21,876 bases of DNA from Coriobacteriaceae bacterium. Its GTDB lineage: Bacteria > Actinomycetota > Coriobacteriia > Coriobacteriales > Coriobacteriaceae. Position numbers and translations under genes: made by a program. The notes under the pieces are model-generated. The model did not search any database. It was not told the DNA's origin and saw only the letters and a program-made list of their open reading frames with translations. Each line of letters begins with the position of its first letter. The stretch's first letter is position 1. Location: the NCBI GenBank assembly GCA_902362275.1, contig CABIWB010000004.1, forward strand, positions 1 to 21,876, written 5' to 3'. Below, piece by piece: positions 12,917 to 20,709 of this stretch.

Positions 12917-12954
12917 TGAACGGTCCTGTATATAGGACTTCGACGCAACGTTCA
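12917..12954. repeat. Nested inverted repeat upstream of dnaB
   Basis: Inner dyad GTCCT-6 bases-AGGAC (12923-12938) is enclosed by an outer dyad TGAACG (12917-12922) / CGTTCA (12949-12954). It lies between the rplI terminator and the dnaB promoter, with an AT-rich centre. It may be an operator or an RNA structure; no function can be assigned. Confidence 0.4.
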
Positions 12955-12974
12955 CCATGACACTCACTCAGCGC

Positions 12975-13013
12975 AAAAAACAAAAGGGCGCCCTGGTTTC
13001 CCAGAGCGCCCTT
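12975..13013 (-). terminator. Intrinsic terminator after rplI
   Basis: On the minus strand GGGCGCTCTGG and CCAGGGCGCCC form an 11-bp stem (one G-U) around a GAAA tetraloop, followed by a T-rich tail TTTTGTTTTTT. It ends the rpsF-ssb-rpsR-rplI transcript before dnaB. Confidence 0.93.
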
Positions 13014-13045
13014 CTTAGAACAAGATTGTTGCGTTGCAGCAAATG

Positions 13046-13585
13046 CTACTCGGCAGCAGCCTCAGTCTCGACCTCGGCGGTCTCGGCCTCGACGACCTCA
13101 GCGGCCTCCTCGACCTCAGCCTCGGCAGCGAGCTCCTCGGCGGTAACGCCGACGAGAACGACAACCTCGGCCTTGATCTCGCGGTACAGCGAGATGGCAA
13201 CGGTGTGGGCACCGGCAACCTTGATGGGCTTACCGAGCTCGACGCGCTTGCGGTCGATGTCCATACCGAGCTGAGCCTTGATGGCATCAGCGATCATAGC
13301 GGCGGTAACGGAGCCAAAGAGGATGCCCTCGTCGCCGACCTTGACGTCAACGGTGACCGTCTTGCCCTCGAAGGCAGCCTTGGTCTCGTTGGCGGTAGCC
13401 AGACGGACGGCCTCGCGCTTGGCGATGTTGTTGCGACGCTCGTCAAGCTGCTTGAGGTTGCCCTTGGTGGCGGCAACAGCGAGCTTCTTGGGGAACAGGA
13501 AGTTCTCAGCGTAACCCTGAGCGACCTCTACGATGTCACCCTCGCCGCCCTTGCCCTTGATCTCATCGAGAAGAATAACCTTCAT
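13046..13585 (-). CDS. rplI: Ribosomal protein bL9 with acidic C-terminal tail
   Basis: Large-subunit protein that binds 23S rRNA near the L1 stalk. The N-terminal domain MKVILLDEIKGKGGEGDIVEVAQGYAENFLFP is textbook bL9, then the long connecting helix (about 41-75) and C-terminal domain (75-147). Residues 148-179 are an extra tail of almost only Ala, Glu and Val, absent from most bL9 proteins of about 149 residues. GGGAG precedes the ATG at 13585. It starts 15 bases after the rpsR stop and is the last gene of the operon. Confidence 0.96.
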   Translation of the reverse strand: MKVILLDEIKGKGGEGDIVEVAQGYAENFLFPKKLAVAATKGNLKQLDERRNNIAKREAVRLATANETKAAFEGKTVTVDVKVGDEGILFGSVTAAMIADAIKAQLGMDIDRKRVELGKPIKVAGAHTVAISLYREIKAEVVVLVGVTAEELAAEAEVEEAAEVVEAETAEVETEAAAE

Positions 13586-13600
13586 GATGCGTCTCCCTTC

Positions 13601-13867
13601 TTAGCCGCGGTCGCGGTTGCCACGAGAGGAAACCACGGGGACGGTGTACGGCAGGAGAGCCATCTCGCGGGCGCGCTTGATGGCGTTGGCGATGTCATGC
13701 TGATGCTGCGTGCAAGCGCCAGTGACGCGACGGGGCTTGATCTTGCCACGGTCGGTCATGTACTTACGGAGAAGCTGAGTGTCCTTATAGTCGATGAACT
13801 CAGTGTTCTCCTTGCAGAACTGGCAGTACTTACGACGCGGCTGACGTGCAGAAAAATCATTAGCCAT
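13601..13867 (-). CDS. rpsR: Ribosomal protein bS18, zinc-binding form
   Basis: Small-subunit protein that pairs with bS6 on 16S rRNA. The 88-residue product carries Cys15, Cys18, Cys52 and His55 (KYCQFCKE and GACTQHQH), which fits the zinc-ribbon (C+) form of bS18. The core KIKPRRVTG is conserved. I chose the ATG at 13867 (MANDFSARQ), with AAAGG ten bases upstream; an earlier in-frame ATG (13918) lies on the far side of an intergenic hairpin and has no bS18-like sequence after it. Confidence 0.96.
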   Translation of the reverse strand: MANDFSARQPRRKYCQFCKENTEFIDYKDTQLLRKYMTDRGKIKPRRVTGACTQHQHDIANAIKRAREMALLPYTVPVVSSRGNRDRG

Positions 13868-13886
13868 GTCAAAATACCTTTCATTT

Positions 13887-13912
13887 GGCAACTTCGGCGA
13901 ACCGAAGCCGCC
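13887..13912 (-). promoter_or_regulatory. Strong UUCG-loop hairpin between ssb and rpsR
   Basis: On the minus-strand RNA GGCGGCUUCGG and CCGAAGUUGCC form an 11-bp stem (two G-U pairs) closed by a UUCG tetraloop. It lies in the 72-base ssb-rpsR gap, 19 bases before the rpsR start and just upstream of its ribosome binding site. There is no U-run, so it is not an intrinsic terminator; a processing or translational control element is possible. Confidence 0.6.
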
Positions 13913-13939
13913 TCTCACTCAAAAATAGGTGAACAACCC

Positions 13940-14392
13940 TTAGAACGGGATGTCCTCATCGTAGACGTCGACCGCGGGCGGCGTGGCCACCGGTGCGGCA
14001 GGACGTGCTGCGGGCGCGGGAGCTGCGGGGGCGTAACCGCCCTGATCGTAGCCACCCTGGCCACCACGGGAGCTCATAAACTCGATCTCATCGACGATGA
14101 CCTCAAGCTTGCTCCGGCGCTGGCCGTCGCGCTCCCAAGAGCTGTAGCGCAGCTTGCCCTCGATCGCGACCTTGTTTCCCTTTGCCAGGAAACGGCTCAC
14201 GGCCTCGGCGCGGGTGCCGAACATGGTGCAGTCGACAAAGTTGGGATAGTCCTCCCACTCGCCAGTCTGCGCGTTGCGGCGACGATCGTTCACGGCGACG
14301 CCAAAGGACAGAACCTGGGTTCCGCCGGCGGTGGCGCGCAGCTCGGGATCGCGGGTGAGGTTACCGGTGATGTTCACTCGATTGATGCTCAT
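13940..14392 (-). CDS. ssb: Single-stranded DNA-binding protein
   Basis: Binds single-stranded DNA in replication, repair and recombination. 150 residues: OB-fold domain 1-106 (MSINRVNITGNLTRDPELR, then WEDYPNFVDCTMFG), a Gly/Pro/Ala-rich linker 109-140, and the acidic interaction tip DEDIPF at the very end. AGAGGAAG precedes the ATG at 14392. It sits between rpsF and rpsR, the standard position in many bacteria. Confidence 0.97.
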   Translation of the reverse strand: MSINRVNITGNLTRDPELRATAGGTQVLSFGVAVNDRRRNAQTGEWEDYPNFVDCTMFGTRAEAVSRFLAKGNKVAIEGKLRYSSWERDGQRRSKLEVIVDEIEFMSSRGGQGGYDQGGYAPAAPAPAARPAAPVATPPAVDVYDEDIPF

Positions 14393-14440
14393 AACTCACT
14401 ACTTCCTCTTGGGGCACAAGCCCAGTCCAAAACGACAGTC

Positions 14441-14734
14441 TTACTCCTGGTCGTCGCGACGGACGATCATGTGGCGGACCACAGCGTCGGTGATGCGCAG
14501 GACGCGATCAAGCTCGGCGATCTGGGTAGGATCTGCGTGGAAGTTGATGAGGGTGTAGTCACCATCGGTGAGGTCGTTGATCTCGTAGGCGAGCTTGCGC
14601 TTGCCCCACTCGTCAACGGAGTCGACCTTGCCAGCGCCCTCAGCGATCGTGGTATCGATACGCTTCATAACAGCGAGACGAGTCTCGGGGTCGAGCGACG
14701 GGTCAACAAAGAACAGCAGTTCATAAGCCTTCAT
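14441..14734 (-). CDS. rpsF: Ribosomal protein bS6
   Basis: Small-subunit protein, partner of bS18. 97 residues beginning MKAYELLFFVDPSLD, with KRKLAYEINDLTDGDYTLINFHAD in the middle, typical of bS6. No long C-terminal Glu tail. Start is the ATG at 14734 with GGAGGTGA five bases upstream; an in-frame ATG seven codons earlier (14755) overlaps the ribosome binding site region. First gene of the rpsF-ssb-rpsR-rplI operon, behind a structured leader. Confidence 0.96.
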   Translation of the reverse strand: MKAYELLFFVDPSLDPETRLAVMKRIDTTIAEGAGKVDSVDEWGKRKLAYEINDLTDGDYTLINFHADPTQIAELDRVLRITDAVVRHMIVRRDDQE

Positions 14735-14760
14735 ATTGTCACCTCCTCTGGGCAAATGTG

Positions 14761-14789
14761 GCTTCAGGTCGTGAAGGTGCGCCTGAAGC
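14761..14789 (-). promoter_or_regulatory. rpsF leader hairpin, possible bS6:bS18 autoregulatory site
   Basis: On the minus-strand RNA GCUUCAGG and CCUGAAGC form a perfect 8-bp stem, then an inner CG/CG with one bulged A and the loop CACCUUCA. It lies between the predicted transcription start and the rpsF ribosome binding site. Many bacteria carry a bS6:bS18-binding motif with a CACC-containing element in this position; the match here is only partial. Confidence 0.5.
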
Positions 14790-14805
14790 AGGAAAAGACT
14801 TGGTA

Positions 14806-14834
14806 ATAATATCTTTCAACCTCCTAGGCTGCAA
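14806..14834 (-). promoter_or_regulatory. Likely rpsF operon promoter
   Basis: On the minus strand TTGCAG (14829-14834), 17-base spacer, TATTAT (14806-14811). Transcription would start near 14799, giving a leader of about 65 bases that includes the hairpin at 14761-14789. A dyad GCTGCA/TGCAGC (14828-14845) overlaps the -35 box. Confidence 0.7.
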
Positions 14835-14845
14835 GAATATGCAGC

Positions 14846-15194
14846 TACAACCTCATGACCTCCACATATGCCCATACTCACACAACGTTTCATGCGCATT
14901 CCAACCAAATGCTGACCAAAAGCTTGACGGATCTGTTGACAAGATACGGTGCCGTGGGGACAAGCTGAGCCAAGCCGCAGGTCAACAGGCGCATGGTTGC
15001 GGTCGCGAAATGCATACCGGTGGTTCATAACATCGCTCAAAGATTTTTAAATTCATTGCCAAGTCGCTTATGAATACCCCTTTTGAACAATTGAGTTGAT
15101 CAACCACGCTGGTCGGAAGACGTTTTTTGGTACCTCAAGCCCCACTGCAGAGCCAAGCACGGCCAAGCGTTTTAAAAAATGCCAACTTTTCTGT
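14846..15194. other. Intergenic stretch without a recognisable gene
   Basis: Divergent gap between the rpsF promoter and the tRNA-Ser promoter. It is less GC-rich than its surroundings. Short open frames exist on both strands, but none has a good ribosome binding site together with protein-like composition. A 10-bp palindrome GTTGATCAAC is present near 15095. I see no RNA gene. Confidence 0.5.
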
Positions 15195-15222
15195 TTGCAC
15201 TTTGCGATTCCTCGTGTATACT
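15195..15222 (+). promoter_or_regulatory. Promoter of tRNA-Ser(GGA)
   Basis: TTGCAC (15195-15200), 16-base spacer, TATACT (15217-15222), ending 16 bases before the tRNA. Confidence 0.7.
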
Positions 15223-15238
15223 GACTTTCGCATTTAAC

Positions 15239-15329
15239 GGAGAGTTGTCCGAGTGGCCGAAGGAGCACGATTGGAAATCGTGTAGGCGTCAAAAGCGTCT
15301 CCAGGGTTCAAATCCCTGACTCTCCGCCA
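15239..15329 (+). tRNA. tRNA-Ser, anticodon GGA
   Basis: Acceptor arms GGAGAGT/ACTCTCC pair fully; anticodon stem CACGA/TCGTG holds loop TTGGAAA (anticodon GGA, reads UCC/UCU). The long variable arm (GGCGTC...GCGTCT) marks a class II tRNA. T-arm CAGGG-TTCAAAT-CCCTG is perfect. The CCA end is encoded. 91 bases. Confidence 0.97.
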
Positions 15330-15337
15330 GTTAATTC

Positions 15338-15368
15338 CAAAGCAGGCCTTCGAGCCTGCTTTGTTTTT
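15338..15368 (+). terminator. Intrinsic terminator between the two tRNA-Ser genes
   Basis: CAAAGCAGGC and GCCTGCTTTG form a perfect 10-bp stem with a 6-base loop, followed by TTTTT. Only nine bases separate the T run from the next tRNA. Confidence 0.9.
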
Positions 15369-15377
15369 ACCCCACGC

Positions 15378-15468
15378 GGAGGGGTGGCAGAGTGGTTGAA
15401 TGCGGCGGTCTCGAAAACCGTTTGGCCTGTATAAGGTCACGAGGGTTCGAATCCCTCCTCCTCCGCCA
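15378..15468 (+). tRNA. tRNA-Ser, anticodon CGA
   Basis: Acceptor GGAGGGG/CTCCTCC (one G-U), anticodon loop CTCGAAA within a GCGGT/ACCGT stem (anticodon CGA, reads UCG), long variable arm, T-arm GAGGG-TTCGAAT-CCCTC, encoded CCA. 91 bases. No separate promoter fits between the preceding terminator and this gene. Confidence 0.97.
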
Positions 15469-15480
15469 TTTTGGTTGAGA

Positions 15481-15510
15481 AAGCTCTCGAAAACGGGGGC
15501 TTTTTTGTTT
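15481..15510 (+). terminator. Intrinsic terminator after tRNA-Ser(CGA)
   Basis: AAGCTCTC and GGGGGCTT pair over 8 bp (two G-U) with loop GAAAAC, followed by a T run (TTTTGTTT). Confidence 0.85.
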
Positions 15511-15537
15511 AGAGTCCCCTACAAGCAAATACGCCGC

Positions 15538-15654
15538 AGGAGGAGGGATTCGAACCCGCTAGGGCGCGTTTTTAGCACAGCGCGGTCGGCGCCAGCCGAC
15601 CGGATAAATTTTGAGCTCCGCTCAAAATTTGGACATCCCTCCTATTCAACCACG
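15538..15654 (-). pseudogene. Inverted tRNA-Ser-like remnant containing two perfect hairpins
   Basis: On the minus strand this holds, in tRNA order, GTGGTTGAAT (15644-15653), identical to the D-arm of the adjacent tRNA-Ser(CGA), and GGGTTCGAATCCCTCCTCCT (15538-15557), identical over 20 bases to its T-arm and acceptor 3' side. The middle is replaced by two perfect hairpins: AAATTTTGAGC/GCTCAAAATTT (15606-15630) and CGGTCGGC/GCCGACCG (15583-15602). The 103-base core (15541-15643) is bounded by the inverted repeat AGGAGGGAT/ATCCCTCCT. The T-stem has a mismatch and no normal anticodon arm folds, so it is not a working tRNA. It may be a degenerate tRNA copy, a small mobile repeat using a tRNA end, or a structured RNA. 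Confidence 0.6.
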
Positions 15655-15794
15655 CCCCCATCGCGTTCAGCATCAACCCAGATCCCCCAAACATGGAACC
15701 TACGCCCCCACCCGGTCCCGACCGTTTACCGAGCAATAGGGTCGCCACGCCCGCCAACCATGTACCATGTACGGGCATTGTCTAAACCCGCAAC
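15655..15794. other. C-rich intergenic stretch, no gene seen
   Basis: Contains ACGCCCCCA twice, 50 bases apart, and the tandem ACCATGT at 15757-15770. No convincing promoter for the downstream TRIC-family gene could be picked. Confidence 0.4.
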
Positions 15795-15809
15795 CAAAAG
15801 GACCCCATC

Positions 15810-16499
15810 TTGCCCGTCGTCGCCGCTATGACCGTTACCTCACATGCCTCGGATGCCATGGTCGCTATCCCCTTTTGGCTCGAGATGTTCGCCGTTGTCG
15901 CTGCATCGATCTCGGGTGTGCTGGTTGCGCGCGAGCACAAGCTCGACCTAGTGGGCGCGGTCGCGCTCGCGGTGGTCTGCGGTCTGGGCGGCGGTCTTTT
16001 GCGCGATATGACGCTGCAGGTGGGCAACGTCTACATCCTCAACCAGCCGATGGCACTCCCGCTTTCCATTGCCACGGCAGCCATCATCTATATTTTCCCG
16101 GCAATCGTCGACAAACCCGAAAAGCTCATTCCCCTGCTCGACATCATCTCGGTCGGTATCTACGCCGCCACTGGAGCAGACAAGGCGCTGGTCTACGGCT
16201 TTGCGCCGGCGGTGTGCATCATGATGGGCTTTTTTACCGCGGTGGGCGGCGGCATGCTGCGCGACGGTTTTATGGGCGTGGTTCCGGGCATTTTCCAACG
16301 CACTAACTTTTATGCCATCGCGGCCATCGCCGGATCGGCAAGCTATGTGTGTCTCGTTATGAGCGGCATCATGAGCAATGTCGCCGCGCTGGTCGTATGC
16401 GTTGTCGTGACCATGGGTCTGCGCTGGCTCTCGCTGCGCTTTGACATCAAAAGCCCCACCGAAGAAGATATCGCGCGCTTCTTGCACCGTAGAAAGTAG
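15810..16499 (+). CDS. TRIC/UPF0126-family membrane protein (cation channel or glycine transporter type)
   Basis: 229 residues, nearly all hydrophobic, with about seven membrane helices. The family's two-fold repeat is clear: GLGGGLLRD at 58-66 and AVGGGMLRD at 144-152, each between three-helix units. Members include the prokaryotic TRIC potassium channels and E. coli YicG; which substrate applies here cannot be read. I chose the TTG at 15810, with AAAAGGA eight bases upstream; the first ATG (15828) has no ribosome binding site. The charged tail after residue 210 is likely cytoplasmic. It is one of only two plus-strand protein genes in the window and seems to be a single-gene unit. Confidence 0.9.
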   Translation: MPVVAAMTVTSHASDAMVAIPFWLEMFAVVAASISGVLVAREHKLDLVGAVALAVVCGLGGGLLRDMTLQVGNVYILNQPMALPLSIATAAIIYIFPAIVDKPEKLIPLLDIISVGIYAATGADKALVYGFAPAVCIMMGFFTAVGGGMLRDGFMGVVPGIFQRTNFYAIAAIAGSASYVCLVMSGIMSNVAALVVCVVVTMGLRWLSLRFDIKSPTEEDIARFLHRRK

Positions 16500-16511
16500 A
16501 CAGCACGTCAC

Positions 16512-16544
16512 AACCTTTCGAAAATGCAGCCGAGAGGTTCTTTT
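16512..16544 (+). terminator. Weak intrinsic terminator after the TRIC-family gene
   Basis: AACCTTTC and GAGAGGTT pair over 8 bp (one G-U) with a 12-base loop, then CTTTT. The long loop and short T run make it weak. Confidence 0.5.
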
Positions 16545-16572
16545 AGAGCGTCCACGCGTTTGGTACCCTGTT

Positions 16573-16591
16573 AGATGCATATCGAGCATCT
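16573..16591 (+). promoter_or_regulatory. Small hairpin in the leader of the bactofilin-like gene
   Basis: AGATGC and GCATCT flank a 7-base loop, just before the GAAGGA ribosome binding site of the gene at 16607. It could be an RNA hairpin or an operator dyad. Confidence 0.35.
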
Positions 16592-16606
16592 GACGAAGGA
16601 TTCACT

Positions 16607-17752
16607 ATGCCCTGTAATCAATTCCCGTTGACCCAGCGCCGTAAGGCATGGGGCCGCATCACCATCCTGTTCGCACTCATCGCGCTGGCGCTCACCGCAC
16701 TTCCCACGGCGTCGTTCGCCGGCACGGACACCGCAGGCAACGTACTTGCGGCCGACAATGACGCCAATCCGTCCGGCGTCGAAGGTGACCTGTACTGGGC
16801 AGGTCAGGCCCTCAACTTGGACAATACGTCCGTCGACCGCGATATCATCGCCGCGGGCGATACTCTCTCCATCCGCGACTGCACGGTGGGCGGCGCCATT
16901 CGTCTTGCGGCGCGCACCATCGACATTGCCAAGACTACGGTTGATGGCAGCGTGACCGTTGCCGGCCAGCATGTCGTGCTCAATTCCGACAGCACCGCCA
17001 ACTGTTTCTATGCGATAGGCGAGACGGTTGCCCTGCGCGGCTCTACCAAGTCGGCAGCGCTTGCGGGCGATACGGTGACTATCGATGGCACCGTCGAGGG
17101 CGATGTTGAGGTTTGGGCCGACAAGCTCGTCCTGGGCAAAAACGCCCACATCACCGGCACCGTGAACGCGCACGTCTCCGAGGACCCCGAGCGCGCTGCG
17201 GGAGCCGAGGTCGGCGCGCTCAAGATCGACCGCACCGAGAACGAGGATACTTCCACCGTTAACGATGTCATCGGCGGCATCGTCGCCGCGGCACTCTCGA
17301 CCTGCTTTGTCGCCCTGCTGCTCGAGCTCGTCTTTCCGCGCGCGACCGCCGGCGCCGCCGGCATGCTCCACCAGCGCCCCACGCCCCTGTGGGTGAGCGG
17401 TCTTCTGGGCACGATTGCTATCGCCCCCGCCGTCCTACTGTTGATTATCTCTATCGCTGGTCTGTCGCTTGCCGGAACCCTCTTGTGCGGCGTTATCGGC
17501 ATCGCATTGATGTCGAGTGCCTTTGCGGGGTGCGCGATCGCCCGCATGGTCGGACACAGCCAAAACCGCTACGCCATGGCGGCCGTAGGTGGCATCGCCG
17601 CGGGCGCGCTTACGGCAATTCCCCTCATCGGCGACTTCATCAGCGGCGTGGCCTTTGTCTTTATGCTCGGCTACGTTATCCAAATCATCTGGCGCAACGC
17701 CCGCCTCAAGCCCCAACAAGCCTCCAACACGCCAGGACTCCCCACCGCCTAG
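16607..17752 (+). CDS. Secreted bactofilin-like (polymer-forming) protein with C-terminal membrane helices
   Basis: 381 residues. Residues 1-38 look like a signal peptide (RRK, hydrophobic core, ASFA then GT). Residues about 55-190 have the short repeated pattern of a bactofilin-type right-handed beta-helix (GDLYWAGQALNLDN, RDIIAAGDTLSIRD, GSVTVAGQHVVLNS, GDTVTIDGTVEGDVEVWADKLVLG). Residues about 220-363 hold four or five membrane helices, and a short basic tail follows. So the beta-helix is outside the cell, tethered by the membrane part, unlike classical cytoplasmic bactofilins. Similar architectures are annotated as polymer-forming proteins in Gram-positives, to my recollection. GAAGGA lies six bases before the ATG. 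Function is unknown; an envelope role is inferred. Confidence 0.8.
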   Translation: MPCNQFPLTQRRKAWGRITILFALIALALTALPTASFAGTDTAGNVLAADNDANPSGVEGDLYWAGQALNLDNTSVDRDIIAAGDTLSIRDCTVGGAIRLAARTIDIAKTTVDGSVTVAGQHVVLNSDSTANCFYAIGETVALRGSTKSAALAGDTVTIDGTVEGDVEVWADKLVLGKNAHITGTVNAHVSEDPERAAGAEVGALKIDRTENEDTSTVNDVIGGIVAAALSTCFVALLLELVFPRATAGAAGMLHQRPTPLWVSGLLGTIAIAPAVLLLIISIAGLSLAGTLLCGVIGIALMSSAFAGCAIARMVGHSQNRYAMAAVGGIAAGALTAIPLIGDFISGVAFVFMLGYVIQIIWRNARLKPQQASNTPGLPTA

Positions 17753-17758
17753 CCGCCA

Positions 17759-17793
17759 ACCACCACAAAGGGGACAGGCACCTTTGTGGTGGT
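17759..17793. repeat. REP-like palindrome with GGGGACAGGCACC core
   Basis: ACCACCACAAAGG and CCTTTGTGGTGGT form a perfect 13-bp stem around GGACAGGCA. The core GGGGACAGGCACC resembles a widespread class of intergenic repeat linked to REP-associated transposases. There is no T run on either side, and a proper terminator follows separately, so it is not needed as terminator. Confidence 0.6.
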
Positions 17794-17819
17794 GCAGACC
17801 AACTCAACCCCTGTGTACC

Positions 17820-17857
17820 AAAAAGGGCGCCGACCATTGCGGTCGACGCCCTTTCTT
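17820..17857 (-). terminator. Terminator shared by the convergent bactofilin-like gene and typA
   Basis: AAAGGGCG/CGCCCTTT plus CGACC/GGTCG, separated by one C-A mismatch, with loop ATTGC. The minus strand ends in TTTTT, best for typA; the plus strand ends in TTTCTTAT and could also stop the gene at 16607. Confidence 0.85.
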
Positions 17858-17883
17858 ATATGGCGGTTATAAGCCCCAGCGCT

Positions 17884-19722
<1,839 letters not shown>

Positions 19723-19839
19723 GTAGTTCCCCTATCTTCTATCCATATACAAACGGCACGCGTATACGGCCCGCCCAGCGACACAACGCTCAGCGGGAAT
19801 ATTGAGCCTTTTACCGAAAACTCGTTTATTTTAGCGATT

Positions 19840-20289
19840 TTAGATGAGAGGGGTTTCCTCACCTGCAGGTTCAGGGTCGCTCCACATAAAACCATCGCCG
19901 GCACCCATGCCCTCATACAGCACGTATGCCGAAAAACCGCTCTCGAGCGTGGTTTCGAAGAAGCTCACGAGCAGGGCGTCGTGATAGCCGCCGTCGATCT
20001 CGACACAACCGGTGTAGCCGATGGCATAGCGGGCGATGCGGCCCAGGCCCTCGTCCTTAAGACCCATCTTGTGCTCGGAGATAAAATTGGTAGCCGCCTC
20101 GAGGCATGCCTCTTCGCCGTCCTCGTCGAGCGCCACCAGATATCGGTTGGAAGCAGCGTCCTCGATCGCCACAACTACGCCCGGATTCTCGCCGGCGGCA
20201 AGGTCGTCCAAGAACGCACCAATCAGGTCACACACCATGGCGTCGAGCTCGGCGGAGACGTTACCGGCGTCCTGCATATCCTGTGCCAT
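19840..20289 (-). CDS. Conserved-looking small acidic protein of unknown function
   Basis: 149 residues, strongly acidic, no signal peptide or membrane helix, not recognised. The composition is soluble and folded-looking, with an N-terminal helix (AELDAMVCDLIGAFLDDLAAG), a probable strand-rich middle (PGVVVAIEDAASNRYLVAL) and aromatic-rich end. GGAAGG eight bases before the ATG supports the start. It lies 30 bases after the 20320-20676 gene and may share its transcript. Confidence 0.75.
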   Translation of the reverse strand: MAQDMQDAGNVSAELDAMVCDLIGAFLDDLAAGENPGVVVAIEDAASNRYLVALDEDGEEACLEAATNFISEHKMGLKDEGLGRIARYAIGYTGCVEIDGGYHDALLVSFFETTLESGFSAYVLYEGMGAGDGFMWSDPEPAGEETPLI

Positions 20290-20319
20290 CTTTAGACCTT
20301 CCCATCGAGTCTGGCGTCG

Positions 20320-20676
20320 TTACAGTTCTTGTGCCTCGGCAGCGATCTTGGCGGCAGCGTCGCGGGCGCGCATCATATCCATCGCGCGCTTGTCGAGTAC
20401 CTTGATCTGGTTGGTCAGCATTACTGCATCGACCACACCCCAGATTACCAAGCCTGTTGAAATCGAAAACCCAAGCGCACCAACTGTACCACGAAGGCGC
20501 GAGCAGATTGCCGCGACAAGGGCGGAGACGACAACCATCTTGATAAACGAGCCGCGGCGCTCGCGAAGCGTGCGGGCCTGCGTCACATAGGCAATGCGTG
20601 CCGCCTCAGAAGCCTCCGAGCGCATCTGGGCCTCGCGCGCAATGGCCGCCGCCTCAGCCGACATACCGCCGGCCAT
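20320..20676 (-). CDS. Small two-helix membrane protein of unknown function
   Basis: 118 residues. An Ala/Glu/Arg-rich helix (1-42, possible coiled coil), two membrane segments (about 44-60 and 64-88), then a basic-acidic amphipathic helix to the end. Both ends are probably cytoplasmic. I chose the ATG at 20676, which has GGAG nine bases upstream; an earlier in-frame ATG (20709) touches the stop of the nuclease gene but has no ribosome binding site. Function not recognised. Confidence 0.7.
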   Translation of the reverse strand: MAGGMSAEAAAIAREAQMRSEASEAARIAYVTQARTLRERRGSFIKMVVVSALVAAICSRLRGTVGALGFSISTGLVIWGVVDAVMLTNQIKVLDKRAMDMMRARDAAAKIAAEAQEL

Positions 20677-20709
20677 CAGCGAACACTCCGCAACTCTGCC
20701 GCCCCGCAT

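Noticed and set aside
14758..15030. Possible 90-codon plus-strand gene in the rpsF-tRNA gap
   Set aside because: Starts inside the rpsF leader, no ribosome binding site, composition not protein-like.
15068..15292. Possible 74-codon minus-strand gene overlapping tRNA-Ser(GGA)
   Set aside because: Its start lies within the tRNA and there is no supporting site or family.
15652..15756. ACGCCCCCA-type repeats as a possible direct-repeat array
   Set aside because: Only two exact copies and one partial one, in a generally C-rich stretch; not CRISPR-like and likely chance.
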